Positions 44,665 through 54,502 of a DNA stretch of 64,000 bases are shown here, piece after piece (the stretch's first letter is position 1; each line of letters starts with the position of its first letter). A program made the position numbers and the translations under genes. This stretch comes from Silene latifolia (taxonomy: Eukaryota > Streptophyta > Magnoliopsida > Caryophyllales > Caryophyllaceae), in the NCBI RefSeq assembly GCF_048544455.1, contig NC_133536.1, positions 28,894,152 to 28,958,151 on the forward strand. Direction: 5' to 3'. Below the pieces are notes generated by a model, which ran no database searches, was not told the DNA's origin, and saw only the letters and a list, made by a program, of their open reading frames with translations.

Positions 44665-45770
44665 TCATAGAAAATTATCATTAGCACTCAAAGCACGTAG
44701 AAGTCGGTCAAATTCTTGGGAGTGAGATATAAATAGGCATGGATAAAAACACAAGATTATGCAATGAAATAATGCCCAAGTAATAGACCGAACAAGCATG
44801 TGAAGAATGTTATGACAAAAATCATAAGAGATGTGATGGATGGTAGGAATATGAAATGGGTAGTTGGTTGGCAATTCACTCAACTTATCCTCCAAATAGT
44901 CAAAATCATCACATTTAATGCAAGTACTCTCATTATCATCTAAGGTGATTTCAAGGGTGTCTATTTGGGGTTCCCAAATGTCCTCATCATATTCCTCATC
45001 CCAACAAGGTCCATTATCAAAGCGGTTGTCGTAACAAGGCTCACCAAGCTCAACACAATTGTCTCCCTCTAATATGTCATCCTCAAAGGGTGAGTTTTCA
45101 CTCAAGCTCTCATCCATCTCACTCTTACTTTTCCCATAATAATCAAGTTCCATGGAAGTTGGGTTCATTGATACACAAGAAGAGTAGGATGACGGTATCC
45201 AAGCATTGGTTTCACAATCAAGAACCTATTCATCCTCATCATCACTCTCTTCATCTATCACTCCATCTTCGCAGGGAGGGGCAAATTTGTGGACATAGTG
45301 GGTAGGCTCAAGGTTATAGGAAGGTGTCTCATTCTCACAAATCTCATTTTCATCATAGTTTTCCTCAATGAATTTTTGAAATGTGGTTTTTATCGCTTCC
45401 ATACCTTCCTTGGCACTCTCAAAGATGTCATGTATAATTTGCTTAAGACAATGGATGGTCATAACTCAACAAATTCCCAAAATTCCTCACAACTCATCTC
45501 ACAAATCCTACCACCACTCAAGTGAAATGCCAAGTTGCGGGATTCAAGGTTCATGCCATTAAAAACAACACAACATGCTTCATAATTTGAAAGAGTAAAA
45601 CCATGATGCCAAGCATGAGTCATATAATCTTCAAATCTTGCAATATACTTATCAAATGACTCATTTTCATATTTCCAAAAAGTGAATGTAGACATGTTAA
45701 ACATACGAAATAATGCAAGTACAAGAATTAAAATTCTCAAGGAACCAAGATCCCTCAAGAAGAAGCACAA
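44665..45770 (-). pseudogene. Element G gag remnant fused to an acidic ORF with a hydrophobic end
   Basis: The first part (45770-45459) keeps only the C-terminal half of a gag capsid: WHHGFTLSNYEACCVVFNGM, HLSGGRICEMSCEEFWEF, matching the HHGFEKW...NGLY...GGRF part of A. It ends in a TGA that overlaps the ATG of the next frame (45462). That frame has one stop (45226) and runs to 44665. It is rich in Asp and Glu, and near its end has the hydrophobic stretch WALFHCIILCFYPCLFI that could span a membrane. No zinc knuckle or protease is seen. I do not recognise the acidic part. Confidence 0.7.
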
Positions 45771-45811
45771 CTAAAACTAGACAAAAGAACAATTCAAATA
45801 CACAACACCGT

Positions 45812-45831
45812 CCCCGGCAACGGCGCCATTT
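45812..45831 (-). other. Primer-binding site of element G (tRNA-Asp)
   Basis: The minus strand reads TGGCGCCGTTGCCGGGGACG just inside the 5' LTR, the same match as in A and D over 18 bases. Confidence 0.88.
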
Positions 45832-47411
45832 TGATGGAGTGGGTCGTTGTCCGACATAAAACACATTTATACCCAACTAATAGCATAGCAAGAAAGTCAG
45901 GGTCGATCCATGGGATGGGGGTACTCAAATTGTTCAATCTAATTATAGTTGTGCTTGGGGTTGTCACAATTGTAGTGAGTAGATGATTCTAATCTAATAA
46001 AAGCAATGTAAAGTAAACAAGCAACAAAAGGAAGGATGTAACCAAATGACTAAAAGTGCTAGGATATCATGGGTTCATAGGGGATTAATGGGAGTTGATC
46101 ATACAAACATGTTCTCAATTATATGCAAGCCCTTATTGTTGTGATGGGATCGAGTTGGTGTATAAGCTTACAATCTCTAAGAAGGTCTGGGTCCCAGAGC
46201 CGAATCGATTAGATTGTACAACACCTACAAGTCGACTTAATCCTTCATATTCAACATTATGCATGGTCTAATGAGGCTTGAGTTGGTTTATAAGCTTACA
46301 AGCCTCATTGAATAGATAGGTGATGGATCAAAAACTGCAAGGATTCATAGGCTCGCATTTCATCAAACATAACATGTGCATAAGTTGAAATCACAACAAG
46401 CAAGTAAATAAATTATGAAAACATATTAGATTAAGCATGAATCATTCCCCATGTTTGTTTCCCCTAATTCCCCATTAATCCTAGCTAGAAGACTACTCAC
46501 TCATTATCAAGTTCAACATGCTAATAAGGTTGTCAATCATATTAACAAAGCAAAACATGATGAATAAATGAAAGTGATTAACAATAATTAAACAAGGATA
46601 AAGAGAATTATACCTATGAAGATGATTCCAAATAATAAAGCAAAGAATAATAAAAGAAAACTTGATTGATTGATGAATAGTTGTCAATTCTCCAATAATA
46701 ACCCAATAATCTTCAATTACCCAATAATAAACTTGAATTACTCAATAATAAACTTGAACAATAATTAAGGAAAGATTAATGTGTAATTTTGTGGAAAGAT
46801 TAAAGGATAATCTATTCTAATCTACTCCTAATCTAATCTAAAAACTTGGTGCTTAGCTAGGTAATACAATGGGGTATATATAATGGTACATCATTAGGTT
46901 AAGCAAGGGTAGATTAGTAAACAACATTGCTAAGTGTTGAGTAGGGAATTGCAAGTCTCTAGGGATATGCGTGGATCACGTAGCAAGGAAAAGCCTTCTG
47001 TCCAACAATCCGCTCGTCCCGAGCGAAATACGAGCATCCTGAGCCTCAACCCGAGTGGGTTGAGCTGCATCCCGCTCCACTTGAGCTTGACCCGCGCAGG
47101 TTGAGCTGTTGTTCCCTTTTTTCTTGCTTTTGAGCCAATGATCCATCTATATACTCTTTTATTGTTCATCATTGGTCATCATGCTTGCCTTCTCTTCATA
47201 CTTAGTCCATCCAAGATCGTCAACAAGCTTCCGAATATGCGCGAGAGACGGGAATTCCGCCTCATTATCTCCTTTCCTATAAGACATATAAAATGCACTA
47301 GGAAAGCAAAATAGAAAGGATTTGACGGATAAAATGGCCATGAAATGTTATAATAGTATGCAAAATAGGTTCAATTAAGGGACTAAATGTGCGCAATTAA
47401 GAGTCACATCA
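45832..47411 (-). repeat. Element G 5' LTR (1580 bp)
   Basis: Sister of 38510-40109 with few substitutions. It lacks one 20-bp palindromic unit (after GAGTGGGTTG near 47062). Confidence 0.93.
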
Positions 47412-48878
47412 AAGGTAAACAAGCACATGAACAAGTTAACGTTATTTCTTTTAGGAGCGGTAGTACTTATCAAAGTCCAGATGTGCCCATTGTTGAAGAT
47501 GAGGTCCCTTATATGCATCTTAAGGGATTGGGTAATCTTGAGCTAAGTGATGACGAGAAATAATTAAGCAAATATCAAACATGGGATAAGCAAATAGACG
47601 AAACAAGGAGAAAAGACGTGGACCCTAGATCGAGCCCCACTAGGATTGATCGAGGAACCACAATGCTCGATCGAGTACATCACGGGCTCGATCGAGGCAT
47701 CCTCCTGTTGATGATTTTTCGCGTGTTTCAGCTACGACATTGGAAGAAAATAGGATCCTCGATCGAGTGACTACTGGACTCGATCGAGTCACCCCTGTAA
47801 CTGATGATAATACTTCCAAATGTCCTTCTAAAGCAAAAGAAGCCGAGCCAATTAAAATTCAACTACCTTTTCCACAAAGATTGCAGAAGTCTAAGCTCGA
47901 ACAAGAGTTCGGGAGGTTCATGGAGGTAGTGAAGAATCTTCAAATGAGTGTGCCATTTACTGAATTGGTTACTCAATTGTGGGCGTATGCTAAGTTTTTG
48001 AAAGAAATCTTATCGAAGAAGCGATCTTTTGATGAAGTTGAGACAGTAGCATTCACTCAAGAGTGCGCAGCCGCATTGCAAGCTAAATCACCACCTAAGC
48101 TTAAGGATCCTGGGAGTTTTTCTATTCCTTGTTCGATAGAGCCCTTTGTGATTTAGGGGCTAGTGTTAGTGTTATGCCATGTTCGATATGCAAAAAGTTA
48201 AATATGGGTCAACTACATGTCACTAATATGACCTTGCAAATGGCTGATAGATCTTTAAAGAGGCCTATGGGTGTCTTAGAGGATGTGCCAGTTACAGTAG
48301 GGAAGTATTTCATTCCGGTTGACTATATTGTTATGGATATGGCTGAGGACTCTCAAGTACCCATCATTCTTGGTAGATCGTTCCTACACATAGCGGGGGC
48401 GGTCATAGATGTTAGGGATGACAGTCTTATACTATGAGTTGGGGATGATAAAATTACTTTTATTCTTGATAAACCATTAAAACATCTCAATTTAGAAGCT
48501 ACCTGTCATATGATTAATGCTCTTGCTTCTACTATTGATGATTCCCTTGCTTATTATTTTGACAGGAATCCATTTGACGCCCCTACTGCTGCGTTATATC
48601 CATGGAGCAAGGAGGTGGATGAGATAGAGAGGTTGATTTATGGAGATGAACCTCCTCCTGAGATGGTTTATAGCTGTGATGAGAGTGTTGACTTGGAGGT
48701 CGAGTTGGATGTTTTGGAAGCAGAGATATTCAGAGAGGAGCCCGTCGGAATTTATGAGATGAAACATGCTCCTATGGCGGAAGAAGTGCCCTATCTCCTT
48801 CCAAGTGAAGATAACTTGAAGAGTGACAAACATACTTGCTCATACTTTATTTTAGACTTTGAGTTTGATGAGCTATAA
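47412..48878 (+). pseudogene. Element D gag end, palindrome linker and protease
   Basis: This continues D after G. It opens with VNVISFRSGSTYQSPDVP and ends that frame at 47561. The linker carries CTCGATCGAG units at 47625, 47645, 47666, 47687, 47758 and 47779. From 47740 the next frame reads LDRVTTGLDRVTP over the palindromes, then FGRFMEVVKNLQMSVPFTEL and KLKDPGSFSIPC. A frameshift at about 48140 enters the protease: ALCDLGASVSVMPCSICKKL (catalytic Asp), KRPMGVLEDVPV, YFIPVDYIVMDMAED and IILGRSFLHIAG. After a TGA at 48435 the same frame continues as an acidic tail (48510-48878). No RT follows. Close relative of A's protease. Confidence 0.88.
47625..47788 (+). repeat. CTCGATCGAG array in the D gag-protease linker
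   Basis: Four units at 20, 21 and 21 bp (first two mutated), then 71 bp on a pair 21 bp apart (47758, 47779). The first four repeat the 20/21/20 spacing of the D LTR. The last pair lies in an open frame, where 21 bp equals seven codons. Confidence 0.85.
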
Positions 48879-50858
48879 CTTTATTCACTGCTTATTTTCT
48901 TTGCTTAGACTATTTATTGATGCTACTTATGTTTGTGTGTAGCACATGCGCTACTTTTTTATTACTGTTACGTGCTTTAAGTTATATTGATTGTGATTTG
49001 TATGGGAAATTGTTTAAATGCAGGAATTTTACTCGCCAGGATAAGTACTCGATCGAGTTCACATAGGCTCGATCGAGTACCCAAACCTTTTGGGTTTAAT
49101 TCGTAGCTGGCTTGGATAGGAATTGCGCGGTTGGTCATTTCCCCTACTTTTGCAGCTGGTTTGGGGGAACTCATATGCTCTTACCCGGTATTCTCTTCCC
49201 TTGTAGCTACTTTTATTGCATTATATCTATTTATTTCCCATCCCTTCTGTTAGATGTGTCCTTTAGGTTGCTGAAAATTTTTGTGTGATTGCTATGCTGT
49301 AGGCATCACAATGAGGACACTGTGACATTTAGGTTTGGGGGAGGAGTCTTTAATTATGTTGTGTGATTTATTTATTATTGTGTACTTTTATATCAAAAAT
49401 CCATAAAAATTAAAAAATCTCAAAATACAAAAACATGTTTTTCCTTTGTTTTAGGTCGAGTCTTGGTGAATTAAATAACAATGATGTTAAATTGCATTGT
49501 TTTTGCATTTGAATCCCAAATAGTTGTCCATGTACTTCGTTTTGACCCGTTATTCATGAAAACAAAGCTCATAATTCAAGTCTTAACCGTATTGACATGC
49601 CTTATGCTAATTATATTTGACACAATTATGTTGGTAAACTACTTAAATTTTGAAGGTCTACAGAGCTTCCTAGGCCAGGAACATTAATAAACTGGTCTCA
49701 TTGTTATTTAGGCTTGAGTGTGGTTTCTCCTTGTGGAATATGTAATATCAAACTGCATAAGTGTGACATTGATTTCTTGATACTTTTATTGCTTTCATTT
49801 GACTAAGTACATGTGGATAGACGGTTCTTACCATTCCAATAAGCCATACATTATCCTTTTTGTTAGCCCGTTTGAACCCTTGTAGCCAATCTTAAATTAC
49901 AGCCTATGAGCTACAATCCAAGAATTTGCCTACCTTATCGGGACAGTCGCAGTTGCTTGTTTATCATGTCTATTTTGCTATTATGGTTGGGTTGGGACCT
50001 ATTGTTGTCATGTGGGTATAGCAAAGTACTTTTTAGAAAATGTGTTGTATCCTTGTGTTGGAAAAAGAAAAAAATATGAAGCAAAAGAAAGAAAAAAAGA
50101 TAAAGAAAAAAAAAAGAAAAAAGAAAAAAGAAAAAAAAAATTGAAGAAAAGAAATTGATTGCTTCATTTGGTTTTGTCAAGGAACAAAAGGTTGGTTATT
50201 AGAGTCTAATGCATATTTTGAGAGTACCTCATAAGCTCTCATGTGTTGTAAAGTGGAAATGATTTCTCTAGATGGGTTGTATTCATGCTTACTTTTGTCT
50301 AGAATTGGTTTTGCTTTAGCGCTGCGACTACCGTCTTAGCTCCACATATCCATAACGTTCTTTGGCACAAACCATTTCTATCCCTTTAACCCATTTGTCA
50401 CCCTTATTGTCCTGGATACATGTACTTTTGTCTACATATTGGATGCATATTAGTTGGGGAAATCTCTATCACATTATATTTCATGCATGTTTCATAAGTT
50501 GAGTGAGTGTTTCTACTTCTTTCTATCTTCACATATAACTCACCCTTACATACTTATGAGTGCATGAGTGAATCCGCGAGAATCCGACTAATTTGTCTTG
50601 CAAGATCGAAAGGTATTTGGCATTTAATTTGTCTATAGTATGATAAAATGTGACTTGAGCTACGTTTTATATTTCCCGTACCTTTGAATTTGTTTTATTG
50701 GTACACTTAATTCATTGCTTTATTATAGATATGGATAGCTTGGGATTTGTATGCATTAAACATTTGCTCTGAGTTATTTATTCGCCATTTGTATGATTGC
50801 CTTATGTATTGTGTGATGCTTTGCTTGAGGACAAGCAAAGAGATGGTTTGGAGGAGTT
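48879..50858 (+). other. Element D 3' untranslated region and polypurine tract
   Basis: No gene. CTCGATCGAG pair at 49048 and 49068 (20 bp). The motif CAATGAGGACACTGTG with GGTTTGGGGGAGGAG is at 49309-49348, then an A-rich block (49390-49440) and an A/G tract (50068-50155). Near the end TTGAGGACAAGCAAAG precedes the polypurine tract GGTTTGGAGGAGTT (50845-50858), which abuts the 3' LTR. Confidence 0.78.
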
Positions 50859-52118
50859 TGATGAGTCATAATTATATACATACTCATGTCTCCCCTTAAT
50901 TACTTTTGATACGGTTTTCGTGCTAATTTATATTAAATACATGCTTTTATGTTAAAATGTTGTTACTTCCGCTATTTGATGTTTAATGCGGGAATGATGC
51001 ATTTGAGGAGCAAGGGAATGAAATGGGCATCGCGGAGTGGGCAAAAAGGAATACACGAAGTATGGCACGGGAATCCATAAGAATGAAGGAAGAGAAGTTA
51101 AGAAGATAACACGAAGAAAAGAGCTGAATCAGAGTGGTGCCTCGATCAACTACACCTAGGCTCGATCGAGGAAGCTATGTACTCGATCGAGTGGCCATAG
51201 GCTCGATTGAGGAACCAATTGTTTCCAAATTTTCCGCAATTTCCTTAAGTCGGTTATGTTTTACTATAAATACCCAATTCGTACCCTAAGTTTATTTACG
51301 CTTTATTTTACCTAGGGACGTATAGCTACTCTAAAAACCCTCTTAGAATACTCTTAGATTAGTTTATATTAGTTTTGCTTCGGATATATTGTTCTTTAAT
51401 TAAGGTACTTCGTTAATCTTTCTTTAGTTTTTATTAATTCAAGTTCTATTTCATTCAATTGTTTTGTTCATCTTATTATGCCTTTAATCATGTTGTTCAT
51501 TAATCTTATTGTTGTTATTCCCTTTATCATGAGTAGCTAATTTCACAATTTAGGGAGAATGAGGATCTAGGTTGTTAGAAGGGGAATTAATTAATTGATA
51601 GTTAAAATTGCTTATTCGTTGTTGTTCAGTTTATTGTCCTTCATCGAGTTAGTTAATTACTGGCCAGGGTTAATTGACTAGTATAGCGAATTGAGACTTT
51701 CACCGACTGCGTTAGAATCAATATAGGCTGCGATAACTGAATAGAGATAATTTAATGATAGCGACGGCATGTTAAATTAGATCTAAAGGGATATTGAATC
51801 GACCGATCATATAACCTTAAACAACATAATTAGCTCTATCAATGAATTAAATCATACCTCGTATAACTACCTAGTGAACCTAATCCCTAGACCTTTTAAT
51901 ATATTTGATATCGTCTTATTTACCTTGCAATTAGTTATTACAAATCAAACAAACAAAACCCCCTTGAAATTGTTACTTTAAGACAAATCTAAATATTAGC
52001 ATATAGATTATTACCGCCTCCCTGTGGATTCGATACCTGACTTACCACTAGCTATTTTGTTAGTACTAAGCTAGGATTTATTTTGATTAAGGCCAAACGA
52101 CTGAAAATAACCTTATCA
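50859..52118 (+). repeat. Element D 3' LTR (1260 bp)
   Basis: TGATGAGTC to CCTTATCA, preceded by a polypurine tract and followed by the ACTTC duplication. Palindromes at 51141, 51161, 51182 and 51202; TATAAATA at 51265. Confidence 0.94.
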
Positions 52119-52123
52119 ACTTC

Positions 52124-52606
52124 GTTCCGCTTCATCATGGCAACCTTGTTCTTGAACTTCCTAAGATGGGCATGAACATCTTTATCACTATGCCCATCGA
52201 AACTATCCTTCTCAATAAGGCCAACTTGAGCGGGATGCATTTCAAAGTTGTTTGGGGCCAAGGTGCCAAAGTTAATAAGATTACTAGCGTCATTGTGGTT
52301 GGGGTGGTTGTGGTCACGTAAAGCCGTCATTTGTGTTTGTGGAATTGGTATATTTTGGGGTGGTGTTTGAGGTGGTGTCTTTGGGATTTAAATATTGTAA
52401 AATGGGTTTTCAAGTAGAGGATCAATGGTGATGTTTGGTTGTTGTTGAGTTGTGGTTTCAATGAGAGGTTGGGTGGGTGAACTTTCTTTGTCCAAAGTTG
52501 CTTGAGAAGAGGTTATAACCCTTGCGATGATCCTAGTCCTTAAGGCTCTAAAAAGCATTTTGGGGTCGGAGCCAAAGAGCAAAGCTTGGTGATTCCTCCT
52601 AGACAT
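52124..52606 (-). pseudogene. Element B gag N-terminal part
   Basis: Minus strand from the ATG at 52606: a Ser/Thr/Gln-rich start, one TAA at 52388, and then in the same frame HNHPNHNDASNLINFGTLAP, MHPAQVGLIEKDSFDGHSDK and DVHAHLRKFKNKVAMMKRNE up to the point where element D is inserted (52123). The block FDGHSDKDVHAHL corresponds to FGGTANEDASKHM in A and to VYHGIKSEDAHQHL in C, so this is the start of the capsid. The rest is at 35699 and below. The only lesion in this piece is the stop. Confidence 0.88.
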
Positions 52607-52763
52607 GCAACTTGATAAACCGTAAGACTCCTAGTGCTTTTACACGCTAGGGTAAGGAAAAAATCACACACACTCTACAAGAAGCACATAACTACAGAAA
52701 CAAACAAGCAATTAAACTAAGACTAAAGCTAAGACCTTGACAAACTAAGTACACTCTAACGCC

Positions 52764-52782
52764 ATCCCCGTCAACGACGCCA
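52764..52782 (-). other. Primer-binding site of element B (mutated tRNA-Asp type)
   Basis: The minus strand reads TGGCGTCGTTGACGGGGAT, two differences from the tRNA-Asp complement seen in A, D and G. It lies three bases inside the LTR. Confidence 0.75.
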
Positions 52783-52785
52783 TTT

Positions 52786-54164
52786 TGATTACCGGAATTA
52801 TGTCGTCAATTTCTGCACCAAAAGTTAACCCAACTATAGTAGTATAATCGGGGTCAAACCACAAGGATGGGGTGGATTTGCACTTAATTTGTCTAAGTCT
52901 AAGTCTAAACGAAAAACAAGGAGGTTGGTGAAATCAATTAAGCTAGAACTAAAGCAAGTAAACTAAGGTAGTAAGTGTAAATGATTGATAAAGACTAGGG
53001 TTGTCGGGTTCCCCTAAGTAGGCAAGCTAAGTATGGGTACCAAAGGATAGTGGGTAATTGTTGGCCAAGGGAGCTAATCTCTTAGGTTCTCCTAAAGATG
53101 GAAACAAAGTTCTCTCACAAGGCATCCAAATTCAATGTAAACATGCTATCAAGCATCCATATTAACTTTCATTCAACAAGACACTAAGCATAAGTTGTAG
53201 AAAGACATAAACTTTCATTCACACATTTCTACAAACACCTTCCATGCATGTTAACAAAAGCCGAACAATTTACCCAATTACCAATATTAACAACCCATTC
53301 TTAACCCTTGAGCCTTACTTAGGTTCTCTCTAAACCCTAGGGGTCACTACTCACACATAATTAGAAGACAATTGCAAATAATTGGAGAAAAGCAAACAAA
53401 CATAGTGATAAACATGATATAAAATGAAATAACAACTAATTAGGAAATGGAAATGTAAACGAATGAAAATTCAAACTAAAAAGGAAGGAACTTGTACCAA
53501 CAAAGGGAAAGATTGAATCTTCGATTGATAAATAGAAGATGTTCTTCAACAAACTTCAATTACAAACCAAGTACCCAAATGTAAACTATTGAAACTAAGT
53601 AGATCTATGCTAATTAAGTAAGTAATTAAGGCTTAATTAAGGAAAGATTAAAACTTTGATTAAAGGAATGTTGCATAAATTTAGAGAGTATTTTTCAGAT
53701 CTAGGGTTGTGTGTCGAAATGGTTAACGGAGGGGGTATTTATAGTTTACAAGGAAAATAGGACAAAAATTACAAAGGAAGTCAAAATTGCGAAATGTGTG
53801 TCCCAGCCGGTGGGTCGACCGCCAGTAGGCTGCCTGGCTGGGAGTCTTCTGATAGTTGACATTTGATTTTGGGACATCAGGTGTGCATGGCCGGCGGGCC
53901 GGCTGCCGGTGGGGTACCGGCTAGGAGCTCGCTGTAACTCTTCTTCCTTTGTCTATCTTTTCCTCCTTTTTCCTGCTTTCCCAGCCGGTGCACCGGCAGC
54001 CGGTAGGCTACCCGGCTGGGAACTCCCTATAAATTCTTCCAGAATCTTCAAGTCTTCAAAGGATAGGGTTCCTAGTCGGCGGACCGGCTGCCGGCCTACA
54101 GGCTGGGAATGCATTTTCAGCTTTTTCTTCTTCTTCTTCTTCTCCTCATGCAAGCTTCTAATGT
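52786..54164 (-). repeat. Element B 5' LTR, right end cut by K
   Basis: The plus-strand start TGATTACCGG is the LTR's 3' end. Going right the sequence resembles the C LTR in reverse: Athila-like R/U5, a leader with GTAAACTATAAATACCC-type TATA sequence near 53741, and four inverted-repeat units (53803-54113). A purine-rich stretch like AGAAGCTTGCATGAGGAGAAG matches C at about 2029-2050. The LTR breaks off at 54164, so the first U3 part is missing here. Confidence 0.88.
53803..54113 (-). repeat. Four CCCAGCCGG-type inverted-repeat units in the B LTR
   Basis: Units start near 53803, 53888, 53981 and 54070, 85-93 bp apart, the same number and spacing as in the C LTR although the sequences have diverged. 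A CTT microsatellite (54119-54142) follows on the right. Confidence 0.82.
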
Positions 54165-54288
54165 AACACCTACATATACCGAGGTGTCTTACCAAGAACC
54201 ACCCCAACATATAAAGGTTCTACCATCTCGATTGCCCGAGGTAAGTAGATCAAATAAACAATAACAGAACATTTATTAATTAACTTTA
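54165..54288 (-). repeat. K: minus-strand LTR fragment related to the E LTR
   Basis: TGTAACACC...TACCGAGGTG, then CTTACCAAGAACCACC and CTACCATCTCGATTGCCCGAGG, is the reverse complement of the end of the E LTR (55270-55359) with substitutions. It joins B's LTR on the left; on the right it is cut by element E. Its remainder would lie beyond F, outside the window. Confidence 0.78.
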
Positions 54289-54320
54289 TGTAATACTACG
54301 GTTTTCTATGCTGTTGGGTA

Positions 54321-54449
54321 CTCTATCGAGTAAGGCTTACTCTGTCGAGTAAGTAAGTTTTCGTTTCGAAACATTGTACTGTCTGATGGGTACTCGATCA
54401 AGTAAGTGGGGTACTCGATCGAGTAGGTGTCACTCGATCGACTAAGTCG
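54321..54449 (+). repeat. CTCGATCGAG array in the E LTR
   Basis: Units: CTCTATCGAG (54321), CTCTGTCGAG (54340), CTCGATCAAG (54393), CTCGATCGAG (54414) and CTCGATCGAC (54433), so 19-21 bp within clusters. They end about 50 bp before the TATA-like box. The sister array in the 3' LTR is at 59893-60021. Confidence 0.85.
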
Positions 54450-54494
54450 AGTTATACGTGTTTTGCCGGGTTTGACAGTAATGGGTGAAAAGGT

Positions 54495-54502
54495 TATATA
54501 AA
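54495..54502 (+). promoter_or_regulatory. Putative TATA box of the E LTR
   Basis: TATATAAA in GGTTATATAAAGA; the 3' LTR has TATATACA at the same place (60068). Inferred from position. Confidence 0.5.

Larger units (their letters stand above)
38510..47411 (-). mobile_element. Element G: pol-less Athila-like element with gag fragment and env-like ORF
   Basis: Two LTRs (38510-40109 and 45832-47411) face minus, with TGATG/CATCA ends and an exact AAGGT duplication (38505-38509 and 47412-47416). In its own direction it has a 5' LTR, a tRNA-Asp priming site, a short gag remnant plus acidic ORF (45770-44665), a palindrome spacer, an env-like ORF (43741-42300), a long untranslated region, a polypurine tract and a 3' LTR. 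Protease, RT, RNase H and integrase are absent. The LTR start TGATGTGACTC is shared with F, so they are one family. Confidence 0.92.
35700..52118 (+). mobile_element. Element D: gag-protease LTR element without pol, host of element G
   Basis: LTRs of 1257 and 1260 bp start TGATGAGTC and end TTATCA, with an exact ACTTC duplication (35695-35699 and 52119-52123). A perfect tRNA-Asp priming site, gag, a protease region, a 2-kb untranslated region and a polypurine tract follow in order. No RT, RNase H or integrase is present. The layout, including a second purine-rich motif and an A/G tract in the 3' region, is that of element A with different LTRs. G sits inside it with the duplication AAGGT. Without G it is about 7.5 kb. 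Confidence 0.94.
790..54164 (-). mobile_element. Element B: Athila-type Ty3/gypsy retrotransposon, split by five insertions
   Basis: B is seen as minus-strand blocks that follow one another in the expected order: 5' LTR (52786-54164), priming site, gag (52124-52606, 34563-35699, 32411-33238), protease, RT and RNase H (22409-24434), then RNase H end and integrase (790-1846). Between the blocks lie C, A, a solo LTR and D, each with its own target duplication; the A-family LTR cuts the left end. Removing them brings B's reading order back together at each joint. The RT carries the FMDDF form of the catalytic motif seen in the Athila/Tat group. The 3' LTR would lie left of the window. B carries frameshifts and stops, so it is dead, and it is the oldest traceable layer. 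Confidence 0.9.

Noticed and set aside
54119..54142. CTT microsatellite
   Set aside because: Ordinary simple repeat at the edge of B's LTR, with no sign of function.
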